The notes below the pieces were generated by a model. That model saw only the letters and a program-made list of their open reading frames with translations, searched no databases and was not told the origin of the DNA. The position numbers and the translations under genes were made by a program. Source: Dermacoccus abyssi (GTDB lineage: Bacteria; Actinomycetota; Actinomycetes; Actinomycetales; Dermatophilaceae). From it: a DNA stretch of 64,000 nucleotides. The stretch spans positions 124,001 to 188,000 of the forward strand of contig NZ_QWLM01000004.1 of assembly GCF_003515945.1 (NCBI RefSeq), given 5' to 3'. This document shows, piece after piece, positions 9,611-18,610 of this stretch. The first letter of the stretch is position 1. The number at the start of each line of letters is the position of its first letter.

Positions 9611-11110
9611 GTGTTCAATCCCGCCCGGTGGCCGCTACGCACGAAGCTGCTCGCCTCGATCGTCACCCTCTTCGTCGTCATCATCGCGATCATCGGCGCG
9701 GCGACCGTCCTCACCACCCGCAACTCGCTCATGACGCAGGTGGACGCCCAACTCGCCGACGCACAGCGCTCCCTCGGCGGCTCCGGTGAGGGCGACGCCC
9801 CCGGTCACACCGACGGCTACCACCGCGCCGCGCCCGGGCTCGGCGGCAGCATGCTGCGCCTGACGATCGACGCCTCCTCCACCGCGAACACGATCCGCAC
9901 GAGCGAGAACGTCGTCCTGACGCCCGGCTCGATCTCGACGCTGTCGAAGGCCCAGGTTCTGACGCTGTGGAACAGTTCGCTCGGCACCGCCCCTCAGACC
10001 GTCGACGTCGGCGGCGGCCTCGGCACCTACCGCCTCGTCGCCGTCTCGCGCTCGAACGGCGACGTCACCATCGTCGGCATGCCGCTCGAACCCATCGACC
10101 GGAACGTCGGTGAACTCGCCCGGAACATCGCGCTCATGGGTCTGCTCGGCCTCGTCGCCGTGGGCGGCGCGAGCTTCCTGCTCGTGCGCAGCAACCTGCG
10201 TCCCTTGCGCCGGGTCGCGGCCACCGCCGAACGAGTCTCGGAGATGCCCCTCGGACGCGGCGACGCACGCACCGACGAGCGCGTGCCGACGGTCGACACC
10301 GACCCGCGCACCGAGGTCGGCACCGTCGGCCTGGCGCTCAACAACCTGCTCGACCACGTCGACTCCGCCCTCGACGCTCGCGAGGAGAGCGAGATGCAGG
10401 TGCGCCAGTTCGTGGCCGACGCGAGCCATGAGCTGCGCACTCCCCTCGCCTCGATCCGTGGCTACGCCGAGTTGTCGCGCCGCGAGACCGAGCCCGTCCC
10501 GCCGTCCGTGACCCACGCTCTCGGGCGCATCGAATCCGAAGCCGGGCGGATGACGACGCTCGTCGAGGACCTGCTCCTGCTGGCCCGTCTCGACGCCGGC
10601 CGCGAACTCGAGCGCGAACCTGTCGACCTCACCCGCATCGTCGTCGAGAGCCTGAGCGACCTCCACGCGGCCGGGCCCGACCACGTCTGGCACCTCGACC
10701 TGCCGGAGGACCTCGACGAGGTGCCCGAAGTCGTCGGCGACGAGGCGCGTCTGCGTCAGGTCGTCATCAACCTGCTGGCCAACGCGCGCCGTCACACGCC
10801 GCCGGGGACGGTCGTGACGGCCGGGCTCGCGCGCGAGGGCGACGACGTGATCGTCCGCGTCACCGACAACGGCCCCGGAATCCCAGCCGAGTTCACGCCG
10901 CACCTCTTCGAACGCTTCACCCGCGGAGACGTCGCGCGCACGCGCACCGAGGGCTCGACTGGTCTGGGCCTGTCGATCGTGCACGCCGTCGTCACCGCGC
11001 ACCACGGCACGGTGAGCGTCGAGAGCGAACCCGGGAACACCCGGTTCACCGTGCGTCTGCCCATTGAACCGAGGGGCCGACTCGCGTCACCCGAGGCAGC
11101 CGGAGCATGA
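9611..11110 (+). CDS. Two-component sensor histidine kinase
   Basis: This 499-residue membrane kinase is the probable partner of the upstream regulator. A first membrane helix lies at residues 13-35, an extracytoplasmic sensor of about 130 residues follows, and a second helix lies near 175-195 (LLGLVAVGGASFLLV), then HAMP. The dimerisation domain holds the phosphorylated His273 in ASHELRTPLASIRGYAEL. The ATPase domain carries the N box (NLLANARRHTPPG), DNGPGIP, LFERFTRGD and GLGLSIV. The GTG at 9611, 11 bases after the regulator stop, begins the family sequence. The signal sensed is unknown. Confidence 0.9.
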   Translation: MFNPARWPLRTKLLASIVTLFVVIIAIIGAATVLTTRNSLMTQVDAQLADAQRSLGGSGEGDAPGHTDGYHRAAPGLGGSMLRLTIDASSTANTIRTSENVVLTPGSISTLSKAQVLTLWNSSLGTAPQTVDVGGGLGTYRLVAVSRSNGDVTIVGMPLEPIDRNVGELARNIALMGLLGLVAVGGASFLLVRSNLRPLRRVAATAERVSEMPLGRGDARTDERVPTVDTDPRTEVGTVGLALNNLLDHVDSALDAREESEMQVRQFVADASHELRTPLASIRGYAELSRRETEPVPPSVTHALGRIESEAGRMTTLVEDLLLLARLDAGRELEREPVDLTRIVVESLSDLHAAGPDHVWHLDLPEDLDEVPEVVGDEARLRQVVINLLANARRHTPPGTVVTAGLAREGDDVIVRVTDNGPGIPAEFTPHLFERFTRGDVARTRTEGSTGLGLSIVHAVVTAHHGTVSVESEPGNTRFTVRLPIEPRGRLASPEAAGA

Positions 11111-11135
11111 TGTCGGACGACACCCGGAGGTGACG

Positions 11136-11591
11136 ATGAACGAGAACGAGGCGCTCGCCGCCGCGACGAACCCGTCGGCGGCGCCGGAAACCGAAGCCGG
11201 CGAACGGGGCACCGTGTCGCACGCCATGCGCTTCGCGCTCGTCGGCGTGGGCTCGACGGTTCTCTACACGCTGCTCTTCATGCTCCTCGACATGCGCATG
11301 AACCACCACCTCGCGAACGTGACGGCGCTGCTCGTGTGCACGGTCCTCAACACGTGGGTGAACCAGCGATTCACGTTCGATGCGGCGGGGCACTCGGGCG
11401 GCAAGGCCGCCCACGTCCAGAGCCTCGCGATCCTCGCGGTCACGCTCGCGGTGACAACGGGCGCGCTCGCGCTGGAGCACCACCTGTGGCCGAACGCGGG
11501 CACCTTCTGGGACACGGTGACGGTGACGATCGGCAACGCGATCGCGACGGTCGTGCGCTTCGTCGTCTTCCGCCGAATCTTCACGCGCTGA
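11136..11591 (+). CDS. GtrA family membrane protein
   Basis: This 151-residue, four-helix membrane protein of the GtrA/DPMS3 family usually helps move or use polyprenyl-linked sugars in cell-surface glycosylation. The helices begin at about MRFALVGVGSTVLYTLLFMLL. The conserved segment NTWVNQRFTF lies in the middle, and RFVVFRRIF closes the protein. The ATG at 11136 has CGGAGG 5 bases upstream. It lies 25 bases after the histidine kinase and could be co-transcribed, but no glycosyltransferase is next to it. Confidence 0.85.
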   Translation: MNENEALAAATNPSAAPETEAGERGTVSHAMRFALVGVGSTVLYTLLFMLLDMRMNHHLANVTALLVCTVLNTWVNQRFTFDAAGHSGGKAAHVQSLAILAVTLAVTTGALALEHHLWPNAGTFWDTVTVTIGNAIATVVRFVVFRRIFTR

Positions 11592-11620
11592 GCGACCGAA
11601 GCCCCCTGTGACGGCGCGGT

Positions 11621-11649
11621 TTGGTGTGCGCCGGGCTGTCCGATACCCT
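11621..11649 (+). promoter_or_regulatory. Promoter of tRNA-Ser(GCT)
   Basis: TTGGTG at 11621-11626 and TACCCT at 11644-11649 are 17 bases apart and lie about 31 bases before the tRNA 5' end, a normal housekeeping promoter layout. Confidence 0.6.
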
Positions 11650-11680
11650 TTCAGGGCTTGCAGTGCTTACTGCTCGTGGA

Positions 11681-11775
11681 GGAGGCGTCGCCTAGTCCGG
11701 TCTATGGCGCCCGCCTGCTAAGCGGGTTTGGGGTTTATAGCCCCATCGAGGGTTCAAATCCCTCCGCCTCCGCCA
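11681..11775 (+). tRNA. tRNA-Ser (anticodon GCT)
   Basis: The acceptor GGAGGCG pairs with CGCCTCC. The anticodon arm CCCGC-CTGCTAA-GCGGG gives GCT, a long variable arm is present as in class II tRNAs, and the T arm contains GGTTCAAATCC. CCA is encoded (11773-11775). The last A is also the first base of a 27-bp palindrome (see the repeat at 11775). Confidence 0.95.
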
Positions 11776-11921
11776 GCGAATGTGAAGGGCCCCTCCCCAG
11801 GATCAGCGACGAAGTCGCCCTGGGGAGGGGCCCTTCACATTCGCTGATGAAAGCACGGGGGATTTGGGAGGAGTCCGGGCGCCCGCGAGCGAAGCGAGCC
11901 CGCGCCCGGACGACGGCTCCC
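11775..11921 (+). repeat. tRNA-Ser-linked double-hairpin element, copy 1
   Basis: Hairpin A has perfect 27-base arms (11775-11801 with 11819-11845) and a 17-base loop containing the small hairpin GCGAC-GAA-GTCGC. The block GGGGATTTGGGAGGAG follows at 11858-11873. Hairpin B has 10-base arms at 11873-11882 and 11902-11911, and its loop begins CCGCGAGCGAAGCGA. The element closes with GACGGCTCCC at 11912-11921. The same loops, linker and end block recur after the second tRNA-Ser gene with different but again fully paired stems. No U-tract follows, so a plain terminator is not obvious. Confidence 0.8.
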
Positions 11922-12103
11922 TCCGCCTCAGGGAACGAGACCGAGGCGCGACACACCAGCGCAGCACCTCCAGCGAACTCTCAGAACCTGATCGTCACCG
12001 GATTGAGACTTTTCCAGGTTCGTCCTTCATCATGGTGAGCAGCACTTTTCAAGTTCGCCGGGCCGGTGGCTCCGACGGGCGGTCAGCTATTGGGGATCTT
12101 CAC

Positions 12104-13603
12104 ATGACGCACGACTCGTACGCGAGCCATTCGGGGCCGGAGGGGCTCCGTGTGGCAACTCGCTCGGGTGAGCGTCAGCGCCGTCGGGCGTCGTTGCGCC
12201 GCAGCTTGTCGTTGACCTTCCTGAGCACGCTGTTGCCGGGGCTGGGGCTGGTGTGGACGCGCCGCCGCCGCCTGGGCATTCTGCTGGCGGCGTTCACGTT
12301 GCTCGCACTCCTCACGTTGGCCGTCGTGCTCGTCGGTGGTGGGCTCATCACCGGTGCGGCGAACGTGCTCACGGCGAAGGGCCTCAAGATCGCCCTCGCC
12401 GTCACGATCGGGGCGGTCCTGCTGTGGCTGTTCTCGATCGTGCTCACGGCGCGCACGACACACATGACGGCGTGGTCGCGCCGCGGCGAGACCGTCTTCA
12501 AGGGCTTCACCGCGCTCATGTGCCTCGCGGTCACGCTCCCTGCCGCTGAGGCAGTCCGGTACGTCACGGTGACGCAGGACGCCTTCGGTTCGATCTTCAT
12601 CAAGAACGGCGGCGGCCAGAGCGCGAAGGAGAACGCGTTCAAGCGGCACGAACGTGTGAATTTCCTCCTCGTCGGTTCGGATGCGGGCAAGGATCGCTTC
12701 GAGGTGCGTACCGACTCCGTCATGGTCGCCTCCGTCGACACGAAGACCGGCGACACGACCCTCATCAGCATCCCGCGCAACTGGCAGAAGGTGCCGTTCC
12801 CCACGTCCAACCCGCTGCACGACCTCTACCCGGACGGATTCACCTGCCCGGACCGTGGCGCGAGCGAGCAGTGCATCATGGACGCCGTGTGGACCGAGGC
12901 CACCGTGCAGCACCCCGAGCTGTTCAAGGGTCAGCGGTACGCCGGCCTCAACTCGACACGCGATGTCGTCACGGAGATCACCGGCCTTGAGATCGACTAC
13001 TCCACCGTCATCAACCTCGAGGGTTTCCAGGATCTCGTCGATGCCATGGGCGGCGTGGACATGACGATTCCGCCCGGCGGGATCGCCATCGGCGGCAAGA
13101 TCGTCAACGGCGTGAAGACGGGCATCACCGGGCGCATCCCCGAGGGTGAGCAGCACCTCGACGGTCAGCAGGCCCTCTGGTACGCGCGCAGCCGGGTCGA
13201 GACGGGCGACGGTGACCGCATGCGCCGTCAGCGCTGCATGGTCAACGCTCTGGTCAGCCAGACGAACCCGTTCCAGATGGTCCAGCGCTTCCCCGACATC
13301 ATGAAGGTGGCCAAGGAGAACATCCTCCTCGACCTCCCCCAGGACCAGCTCCCCGACCTCGCTGATCTGGCCAACACGATGAAGAAGGGCCAGATGAAGA
13401 GCGTCAATCTGGCCTACCCGATCATCAGCGACAGCAACCCGGACTACGACAAGGTGCGCTCGCTCGTGAAGAAGGGCTTGGAGCGTCCGAAGGCCACGAA
13501 GAAGCCCGCACCGAAGAAGACGTCGACGTCCAGCTCGACCACGCCCTCGACGAGCACCTCGACCACCGAGGAGCCTGTGAGCGACACGACCTCCACCTGC
13601 TGA
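12104..13603 (+). CDS. LytR-CpsA-Psr (LCP) family wall glycopolymer ligase
   Basis: LCP enzymes attach polyprenyl-linked glycopolymers to peptidoglycan outside the membrane. This 499-residue protein has three hydrophobic helices at about residues 40-165, then the LCP domain. That domain shows FLLVGSDAG, the Arg/Asp pair in VRTDSVMVASVD, LISIPRN and the late motif WYARSRVETGDGDRMRRQ. A Ser/Thr-rich tail with lysines ends the protein. The ATG at 12104 was chosen as the family-like start with GGGGAT upstream; an ATG at 12032 in frame is possible. The gene stands alone, downstream of the repeat element. Confidence 0.88.
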   Translation: MTHDSYASHSGPEGLRVATRSGERQRRRASLRRSLSLTFLSTLLPGLGLVWTRRRRLGILLAAFTLLALLTLAVVLVGGGLITGAANVLTAKGLKIALAVTIGAVLLWLFSIVLTARTTHMTAWSRRGETVFKGFTALMCLAVTLPAAEAVRYVTVTQDAFGSIFIKNGGGQSAKENAFKRHERVNFLLVGSDAGKDRFEVRTDSVMVASVDTKTGDTTLISIPRNWQKVPFPTSNPLHDLYPDGFTCPDRGASEQCIMDAVWTEATVQHPELFKGQRYAGLNSTRDVVTEITGLEIDYSTVINLEGFQDLVDAMGGVDMTIPPGGIAIGGKIVNGVKTGITGRIPEGEQHLDGQQALWYARSRVETGDGDRMRRQRCMVNALVSQTNPFQMVQRFPDIMKVAKENILLDLPQDQLPDLADLANTMKKGQMKSVNLAYPIISDSNPDYDKVRSLVKKGLERPKATKKPAPKKTSTSSSTTPSTSTSTTEEPVSDTTSTC

Positions 13604-13665
13604 TCGCACGACCTCGACGAGGACGCTCCACAGCTGATCCCGAAGTGACGAGATATCCGGGCACG

Positions 13666-13700
13666 ACGAAGGCCCCAGCCGAACCGGCTGGGGCCTTCGT
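13666..13700. terminator. Bidirectional terminator between the LCP and cold-shock genes
   Basis: ACGAAGGCCCCAGCC at 13666-13680 pairs perfectly with 13686-13700 around loop GAACC. It sits between the two convergent genes and can stop both. Confidence 0.85.
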
Positions 13701-13715
13701 GAGGTCTACCTGATA

Positions 13716-13919
13716 TCAGGCAGAGGTGACGTTCGAGGCCTGCGGGCCCTTGTCGCCCTGCGTGATCTCGAACTCGACGCGCTGACCCTCGTCGAGCGAG
13801 CGGTAGCCGTTGGTCTGGATGGCCGAGTAGTGAACGAAGACGTCAGCGCCGCCGCCGTCCTGCTCGATGAAGCCGAAGCCCTTTTCAGCGTTGAACCACT
13901 TCACAGTGCCCTGTGCCAT
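13716..13919 (-). CDS. cspA: Cold-shock domain protein
   Basis: This 67-residue single-domain protein binds single-stranded RNA and DNA and acts as an RNA chaperone. RNP1-like [11 protein letters not shown] and RNP2-like DVFVHYSAI are present, as is the N-terminal [15 protein letters not shown]. Length is exactly the family norm. AGAGGG precedes the ATG. A long, non-coding upstream region with inverted repeats may be a structured leader. Confidence 0.95.
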   Translation of the reverse strand: MAQGTVKWFNAEKGFGFIEQDGGGADVFVHYSAIQTNGYRSLDEGQRVEFEITQGDKGPQASNVTSA

Positions 13920-14060
13920 GGGAAATCCCTCTATCTATCGTGTTGCGTTGAGCTTCAACTTTTGAAACTCAGGCTGATGTGCATGCCATAGGCGCCTGAG
14001 GTTGAAACAACAGGAAAAACCGAGGTACTGCAAAGCAACCACCATCACGCTAACACGCGC
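13920..14060 (-). promoter_or_regulatory. Possible structured 5' leader of the cold-shock gene
   Basis: CTCAGGC at 13968-13974 and GCCTGAG at 13994-14000 form an inverted repeat. CAAC and GTTG just outside could extend it. Cold-shock genes often carry thermo-responsive leaders, so the position is suggestive. The promoter was not fixed, and this is a weak call. Confidence 0.3.
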
Positions 14061-14141
14061 CGCCTCCCCGAGGCTCATGCGCGACGCCCGCAAACGTGAA
14101 CAGTGCATGACCGCACAGCGACGGGCGGCACCCGTTCGGCC

Positions 14142-15995
14142 TCAGGCTGCCAGCTCCTCGTGGTCGGCTGCCGCGACGAGTTCCGCGTAGCGCCCACCAC
14201 GGGCGAGAAGTTCGGCATGCGTGCCGGCCTCGACGATCCGTCCCGCGTCCATGACGACGATGCGGTCGGCGTCGCGGACGGTGGAGAGACGGTGGGCGAT
14301 CGTCAGGGTCGTGCGGCCCGCGCTCAGGCGCTCCAGAGCGTCCTGGACGGAGCGTTCCGTACGGGTGTCGAGCGCACTCGTCGCCTCGTCGAGGACGAGG
14401 ATCGGCGGGTTGCGCAGCAGAGTGCGCGCCAGCGCCAGGCGTTGCTTCTCGCCGCCGGAGAAACGGTGTCCGCGAGCGCCGACGACGGTGTCGTACCCGT
14501 CGGGCAGACCGGCGACGACGTCGTGGATGGCGGCGGCTTTCGCGGCGGCGACGATCTCGTCGTCCGTGGCGTCGGGCTTGGCGTAGCGCAGGTTCTCGGC
14601 GATGGTCGCGTGGAGCAGGTAGGGCTCCTGGACGACGACACCGACGAGGTCGCTCACGTCGGCGAGCGTCATGTCGCGCAGGTCGACGCCGTCGATCCGC
14701 ACGCTGCCCGCGTCGGGGTCGTGCAACCGGCTGACGAGTGCCGCCAACGTGGACTTGCCGGAGCCGGTGGTGCCGACGACGGCCACGTTGGAGCCGGCGG
14801 GCACGGTGAGGTCGACGTCGTCGAGCGCGGGTCGGTCAGCGCCGGGGTAGAGCAGAGTGACGTGGTCGAAGCGCACCTCGCCGCGCACGGCGTCAGGCTC
14901 GAGGCGAACCGGCTCGGCCGGGTCGGCGATGGCCACGGGCATGTCGAGGTACTCGAAGATGCGGCTGAACAGCGCCTTGCTCGTCGTCAGCTGGATGCCG
15001 ACGTTGAGCACACCCATGAGCGGGCGGAAGAGCGCGGACTGCAGACCGGTGAAGGCCACGAGCGTTCCGATCGTCATGCCACCACCCGTGGCGGGGAGGC
15101 CGGCCGCGAGGTAGATGAGTGCAGGGATGACGGCGAAGATGATCGACGTCGTGCCCATGCGCCAGCGTCCGGCCATCTGGGCCTGGAGTTCGAGTTCGGT
15201 GAGCGTGGCGGACGAGCGCGTGAAGCGGGTGCTGAGCTGCGGGCCCGCGCCCATCGTCTTGGCGAGCACGACACCGCTGATGGACAGGCCCTCCTCGATC
15301 TGGGTCTGCATGTCGGCGAGCGTTCCCTGCGCCTTCGACTGAACCGCGCGTCGCAGACGCGCGACGCGGCGCGTCAGCCAGATGGCCGGCGGCAGGACGA
15401 CGAGGCTGATGAGCGAAAGCTTCCAGCTGAGCACGGCCATCGCGATCGCGGTGCCGATGACGGTCGTCACGTTGCTCGCGATCGACGTGGCGGCGTCCGT
15501 GACGACGCCCTGCATGCCGTTGATGTCGTTGGTCAGGCGGCTCTGCAGCTCGCCGCCGCGCGTGCGGGTGAAGAACCCGAGGGGCTGGCGCTGCAGGTGG
15601 GAGAACAGGTCGGTGCGCAGCGTGTGCATGACGCGCTGGCCGGTGCGCGTGGCGAGCCAGGTCTGCACGACGCCGAGAAGCTGCGTGACGATCGTGACGG
15701 CCAGGATGCCGCCGACGAGCGTGAGCAACAGCGGCACGTCCTGATGCGGAATGGCGTCGTCGATGAGGTGTTTGGTGAGGAACGGCGGCGCGAGCGCGAT
15801 GACGGCGCTGACGACGATGATCGCGAGCACGACGGCCATGGACACGCGGTGCGGCGCGAAGAGCCGCGTGATGCGGCGCATGGAGACGGGGTGGGCGTCG
15901 AGCTGGGCGATGTCGGCCTTGCTCACGCGCATGCCGGAGCGGCCGGCGCCGTGGCCGGGGCCGTGGGGGTTCGGTTGGCTGGTCGTGGTGATCAC
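14142..15995 (-). CDS. ABC exporter, fused permease and ATPase
   Basis: This 617-residue half-transporter of the multidrug/lipid exporter type has a six-helix membrane domain at about residues 45-330 and an ATPase domain at about 370-610. The latter has GTTGSGKST (Walker A), FSGGEKQRLALAR (signature) and ILVLDEATSALD (Walker B). It would work as a homodimer. The start used is the GTG at 15995; no clear ribosome site lies before it, so the start is uncertain. It is divergent from a MarR gene with a perfect palindrome between them, which suggests MarR-controlled drug or metabolite export. Confidence 0.9.
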   Translation of the reverse strand: MITTTSQPNPHGPGHGAGRSGMRVSKADIAQLDAHPVSMRRITRLFAPHRVSMAVVLAIIVVSAVIALAPPFLTKHLIDDAIPHQDVPLLLTLVGGILAVTIVTQLLGVVQTWLATRTGQRVMHTLRTDLFSHLQRQPLGFFTRTRGGELQSRLTNDINGMQGVVTDAATSIASNVTTVIGTAIAMAVLSWKLSLISLVVLPPAIWLTRRVARLRRAVQSKAQGTLADMQTQIEEGLSISGVVLAKTMGAGPQLSTRFTRSSATLTELELQAQMAGRWRMGTTSIIFAVIPALIYLAAGLPATGGGMTIGTLVAFTGLQSALFRPLMGVLNVGIQLTTSKALFSRIFEYLDMPVAIADPAEPVRLEPDAVRGEVRFDHVTLLYPGADRPALDDVDLTVPAGSNVAVVGTTGSGKSTLAALVSRLHDPDAGSVRIDGVDLRDMTLADVSDLVGVVVQEPYLLHATIAENLRYAKPDATDDEIVAAAKAAAIHDVVAGLPDGYDTVVGARGHRFSGGEKQRLALARTLLRNPPILVLDEATSALDTRTERSVQDALERLSAGRTTLTIAHRLSTVRDADRIVVMDAGRIVEAGTHAELLARGGRYAELVAAADHEELAA

Positions 15996-16008
15996 GTCCT
16001 TTCGGCTT

Positions 16009-16027
16009 TAGTGAGGTTTCCTCACTA
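16009..16027. promoter_or_regulatory. Probable MarR operator
   Basis: TAGTGAGG-TTT-CCTCACTA is a perfect 8-bp inverted repeat exactly between the divergent ABC exporter and marR starts, 24 bases from the marR ATG. MarR proteins normally bind such sites to control themselves and the neighbouring pump. Confidence 0.7.
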
Positions 16028-16050
16028 TCCGGGGATGTAACAATCGTGCC

Positions 16051-16491
16051 ATGGCGATTCCTTCCCGGCCGACGCACGAGTCGGACCTCGCGAGCCTTCT
16101 GGCTCTCACGGCCCGCCGGATGCGCCAAGCCCATCTCGACTCGCTCGAGCCGTATGGCATCACGCCCCAGCTGTCGCGAGCGCTCGCCATGATCGAGCGC
16201 CTTTCCGGCGACGGCGAGGTGCGCCCCTCGTCGATCGCGGCACGACTCGATATCTCGGCACGCTCGGCGACGGAGGTCGTCGACGCCCTCGAGGAGCGCG
16301 GGCTCGTCGAACGCCACCCCTCCCCCAGCGACCGGCGCGCCACGGCGCTGACGCTGACGGACGCCGGGCGCGCGCTACGTCAGGAGATCGGCGCGGTCCG
16401 CGCGGAGCAGACCCACGAGCTCACCCGCCACCTCACGGGTGATGAGCAGGAACTCCTGCGTGCTCTGCTGACGAAGATGCTCGACGCCTGA
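16051..16491 (+). CDS. MarR family transcriptional regulator
   Basis: This 146-residue winged-helix repressor belongs to a family that usually responds to small aromatic or toxic ligands. The recognition region reads PSSIAARLDISARSATEVVDALEERGLVERHPSPSDRRATALTLT in sequence (split here as helix, turn and wing at about residues 58-105). It faces the ABC exporter across the palindrome at 16009-16027. Its 3' end overlaps the convergent MFS gene by 59 bases. Confidence 0.9.
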   Translation: MAIPSRPTHESDLASLLALTARRMRQAHLDSLEPYGITPQLSRALAMIERLSGDGEVRPSSIAARLDISARSATEVVDALEERGLVERHPSPSDRRATALTLTDAGRALRQEIGAVRAEQTHELTRHLTGDEQELLRALLTKMLDA

Positions 16492-17856
16492 CGTCGCTCT
16501 CCAGGCCGACGGCGGCTGCCATCGCGCCCAGCAGGACCGAGCCGGCACACCACCACATGCCAGTGCCGAACGCCTCGGCCACGCGTTCGCCGTCCTGATA
16601 GGCGCTGCCGACGAGACCGACGAGCATCGGCAGGGCCGCGACGGCGACGAGACCGGCCGTGCGCGAGACGGCGTTGTTGATGCCGCTCGCCAGGCCGGAG
16701 CGTCCGGACGGCGCGGCGGCGAGGACGGTGCCCGTCAGGGGCGAGACAAGCATCGACATGCCGAAGCCCTGGACGCTGACGCCGGGCAGGATGTCGCGCA
16801 CGTAGGTCGGGTTCGCAGGCGCCAGGGCGAGCAGGGCGAAGCCGACGGCGACGAGCGTCATGCCGCCGACCATCGGCACGAGAGCGCCGCGGCGCTGCGC
16901 GACGCCCCGAAGTAGCCCGAGAGCACGAGCATGATGAGAGAGATCGGCAGGCTCGCGGCGCCCGCTTCGAGCGGCGACCAGCCCGCGGAGACCTGAAGGA
17001 ACAACGCGACGAAGAACATGCTGCCCGTGAACGAGGCGTAGACGAACAGAGTGGCGACGTTGACCCAGGTGAAGATGCGGTTCCTGAACAGGACGAGCGG
17101 GATCATCGGGTGCGACGAGCGCTTCTCGGCAACGACGAGAGCAACGGCCGAGACCACCGCTACGGCAGCGGCGAAGGGCCCGCCGGCCCTCCAGTCGGTG
17201 AGAGCCCAGGTGAGCCCGGCGAGCATCGTGACGGTGAGGACAATGGCAGGCACGTCGAAGCGGTGCGACGCGTCGGGATCGCTACTTTCCGGGGCGTCGC
17301 GCAACAGCCACAGAACGAGTGCGCCGAGCGGTACGTTGAGCCAGAAGCCGTACCGCCAGTCGATGCCGACGAGCCAGCCACCGACGACTGGCCCCGCGGC
17401 GGTGGCGATGCCGAGCATGCCGCTCCATGCGCCGATGGCCTTGAGGCGGTCCCTCTCCCCGAAGGCGGACTGGAGCATCGCGAGACTGCCAGGCGTCAGG
17501 GCCGCGGCGGCGACACCCTGGACGACGCGGGCGCACACGAGCAGGTGGATCGTTGGCGCGAGGGCCACCGCGACGGAGGCGACGACGAAGCTGAGGACAC
17601 CGAGGGCGTAGACGCGCTTGCGACCGAAGTGGTCACCCAACGAGCCACCGACGACGATGAGCGCCGCGAGCGAGAGTGCGTATCCGTTGACGACCCACTG
17701 CAGGCCCGCGAGGTCGGCGTCGAGCTCACGCCCGATGCGCGGCAGGGCGACATTGGTGATCGTTCCGTCGAGGAAGACCATGCCGGAACCCAACACGGTC
17801 GTCGCGAGGAGACGACGTCCGGCGGTGGTGTCGAGGCGCAGTTCGTCGTCGGTCAC
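16433..17856 (-). pseudogene. DHA2-type MFS drug transporter, one-base frameshift
   Basis: The front part shows a typical MFS start (SGMVFLDGTITNVALPRIG, GDHFGRKRVYALG). It loses its frame at about 16904-16909, a four-base C run, within GYFG. The next frame supplies VAQRRGALVPMVGG and the remaining helices. Restoring one base gives about 474 residues and 14 helices, the EmrB/QacA size. The GTG at 17856 is preceded by TACTGT 6 bases upstream (leaderless). Sequencing error or recent loss cannot be told apart, but the rest is intact. The gene runs toward marR. Confidence 0.85.
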
Positions 17857-18011
17857 TGCGACACAGTAGGGCACCTCGGTGAGGCCGGTTTCTCACCGGA
17901 CGCAGAGCGGACAGTCGCGCGTCGCCCGAGCATTGCCCTGTCGGGGCGGACAGTGGATTCGGTGCCGCTCACGAGGGCCATCGCGACGAGACTGCACTCT
18001 AGGCTGGACGC

Positions 18012-18392
18012 ATGAGCGAATCCCTGTCCGACAAGACCGGCGCGGCAGTCGCCATCACCCGCGACGACGAGCGCCACGCCTACGTCATCACGCTGAGCGA
18101 GGAGGGCGCCGAGGCCGGCCGCGCGTTCTTCCTCGACCGCGACCACGACGGCGTGGACGAGCGCGTGTTCTTCCACACCGAGGTCGACGAGGAGTTCGGT
18201 GGCCGGGGGCTTGCCACCGTCCTCGTCAAGCAGGCCGTCGACGCGACCCGCGACGAAGGCAAGCTCATCGTCCCCGTGTGCCCGCTCGTGCGCGGCTACC
18301 TCACGAAGAACGCCGACGCCTACGAGGGCGCCTTCCGCCCCAACCGCGGCTCCGACGTCGAGTGGGTGCAGGAGCAGCGCTCCGCCGGCTGA
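18012..18392 (+). CDS. Small GNAT-fold N-acetyltransferase
   Basis: This 126-residue protein of the short GNAT family resembles YjdJ. The acetyl-CoA binding stretch EEFGGRGLATVLVKQAVD and the following IVPVCPLVRGYLTKN are the family hallmarks. The acceptor is not known. TAGGCT lies 6 bases before the ATG, so the gene is probably leaderless. No co-transcribed partner is apparent. Confidence 0.85.
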   Translation: MSESLSDKTGAAVAITRDDERHAYVITLSEEGAEAGRAFFLDRDHDGVDERVFFHTEVDEEFGGRGLATVLVKQAVDATRDEGKLIVPVCPLVRGYLTKNADAYEGAFRPNRGSDVEWVQEQRSAG

Positions 18393-18463
18393 CGCGGCGC
18401 CTGGCGGGGTGATCTGCCCAAGTGTGGGCCTTGGCTGGGTAAGCGCCTGACCGTGACGGATGT

Positions 18464-18610
18464 GGGAGCCGTCGGCTCCGCGGGGGGTCGCTTCGCTCGC
18501 GGCCCGCGGAGCCTCCTCCCAAATCCCCTACCTGTCATGCCGCCAGATGTGAATGGGGCCTCCCGGGAGCGACTTCGTCGCGGCCGGGAGGCCCCATTCA
18601 CATCTGGCGG
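18464..18610 (-). repeat. tRNA-Ser-linked double-hairpin element, copy 2
   Basis: Read on the minus strand after tRNA-Ser(TGA), hairpin A has perfect 27-base arms (18584-18610 with 18540-18566). Its 17-base loop again holds GCGAC-GAA-GTCGC. The linker GGGGATTTGGGAGGAG (18513-18528) follows. Hairpin B has 11-base arms (18503-18513 with 18474-18484), and its loop begins CCGCGAGCGAAGCGA. The end block is GACGGCTCCC (18464-18473). The stems differ from copy 1 but stay fully paired. The first arm includes the last six bases of the tRNA (CCGCCA). Confidence 0.8.
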
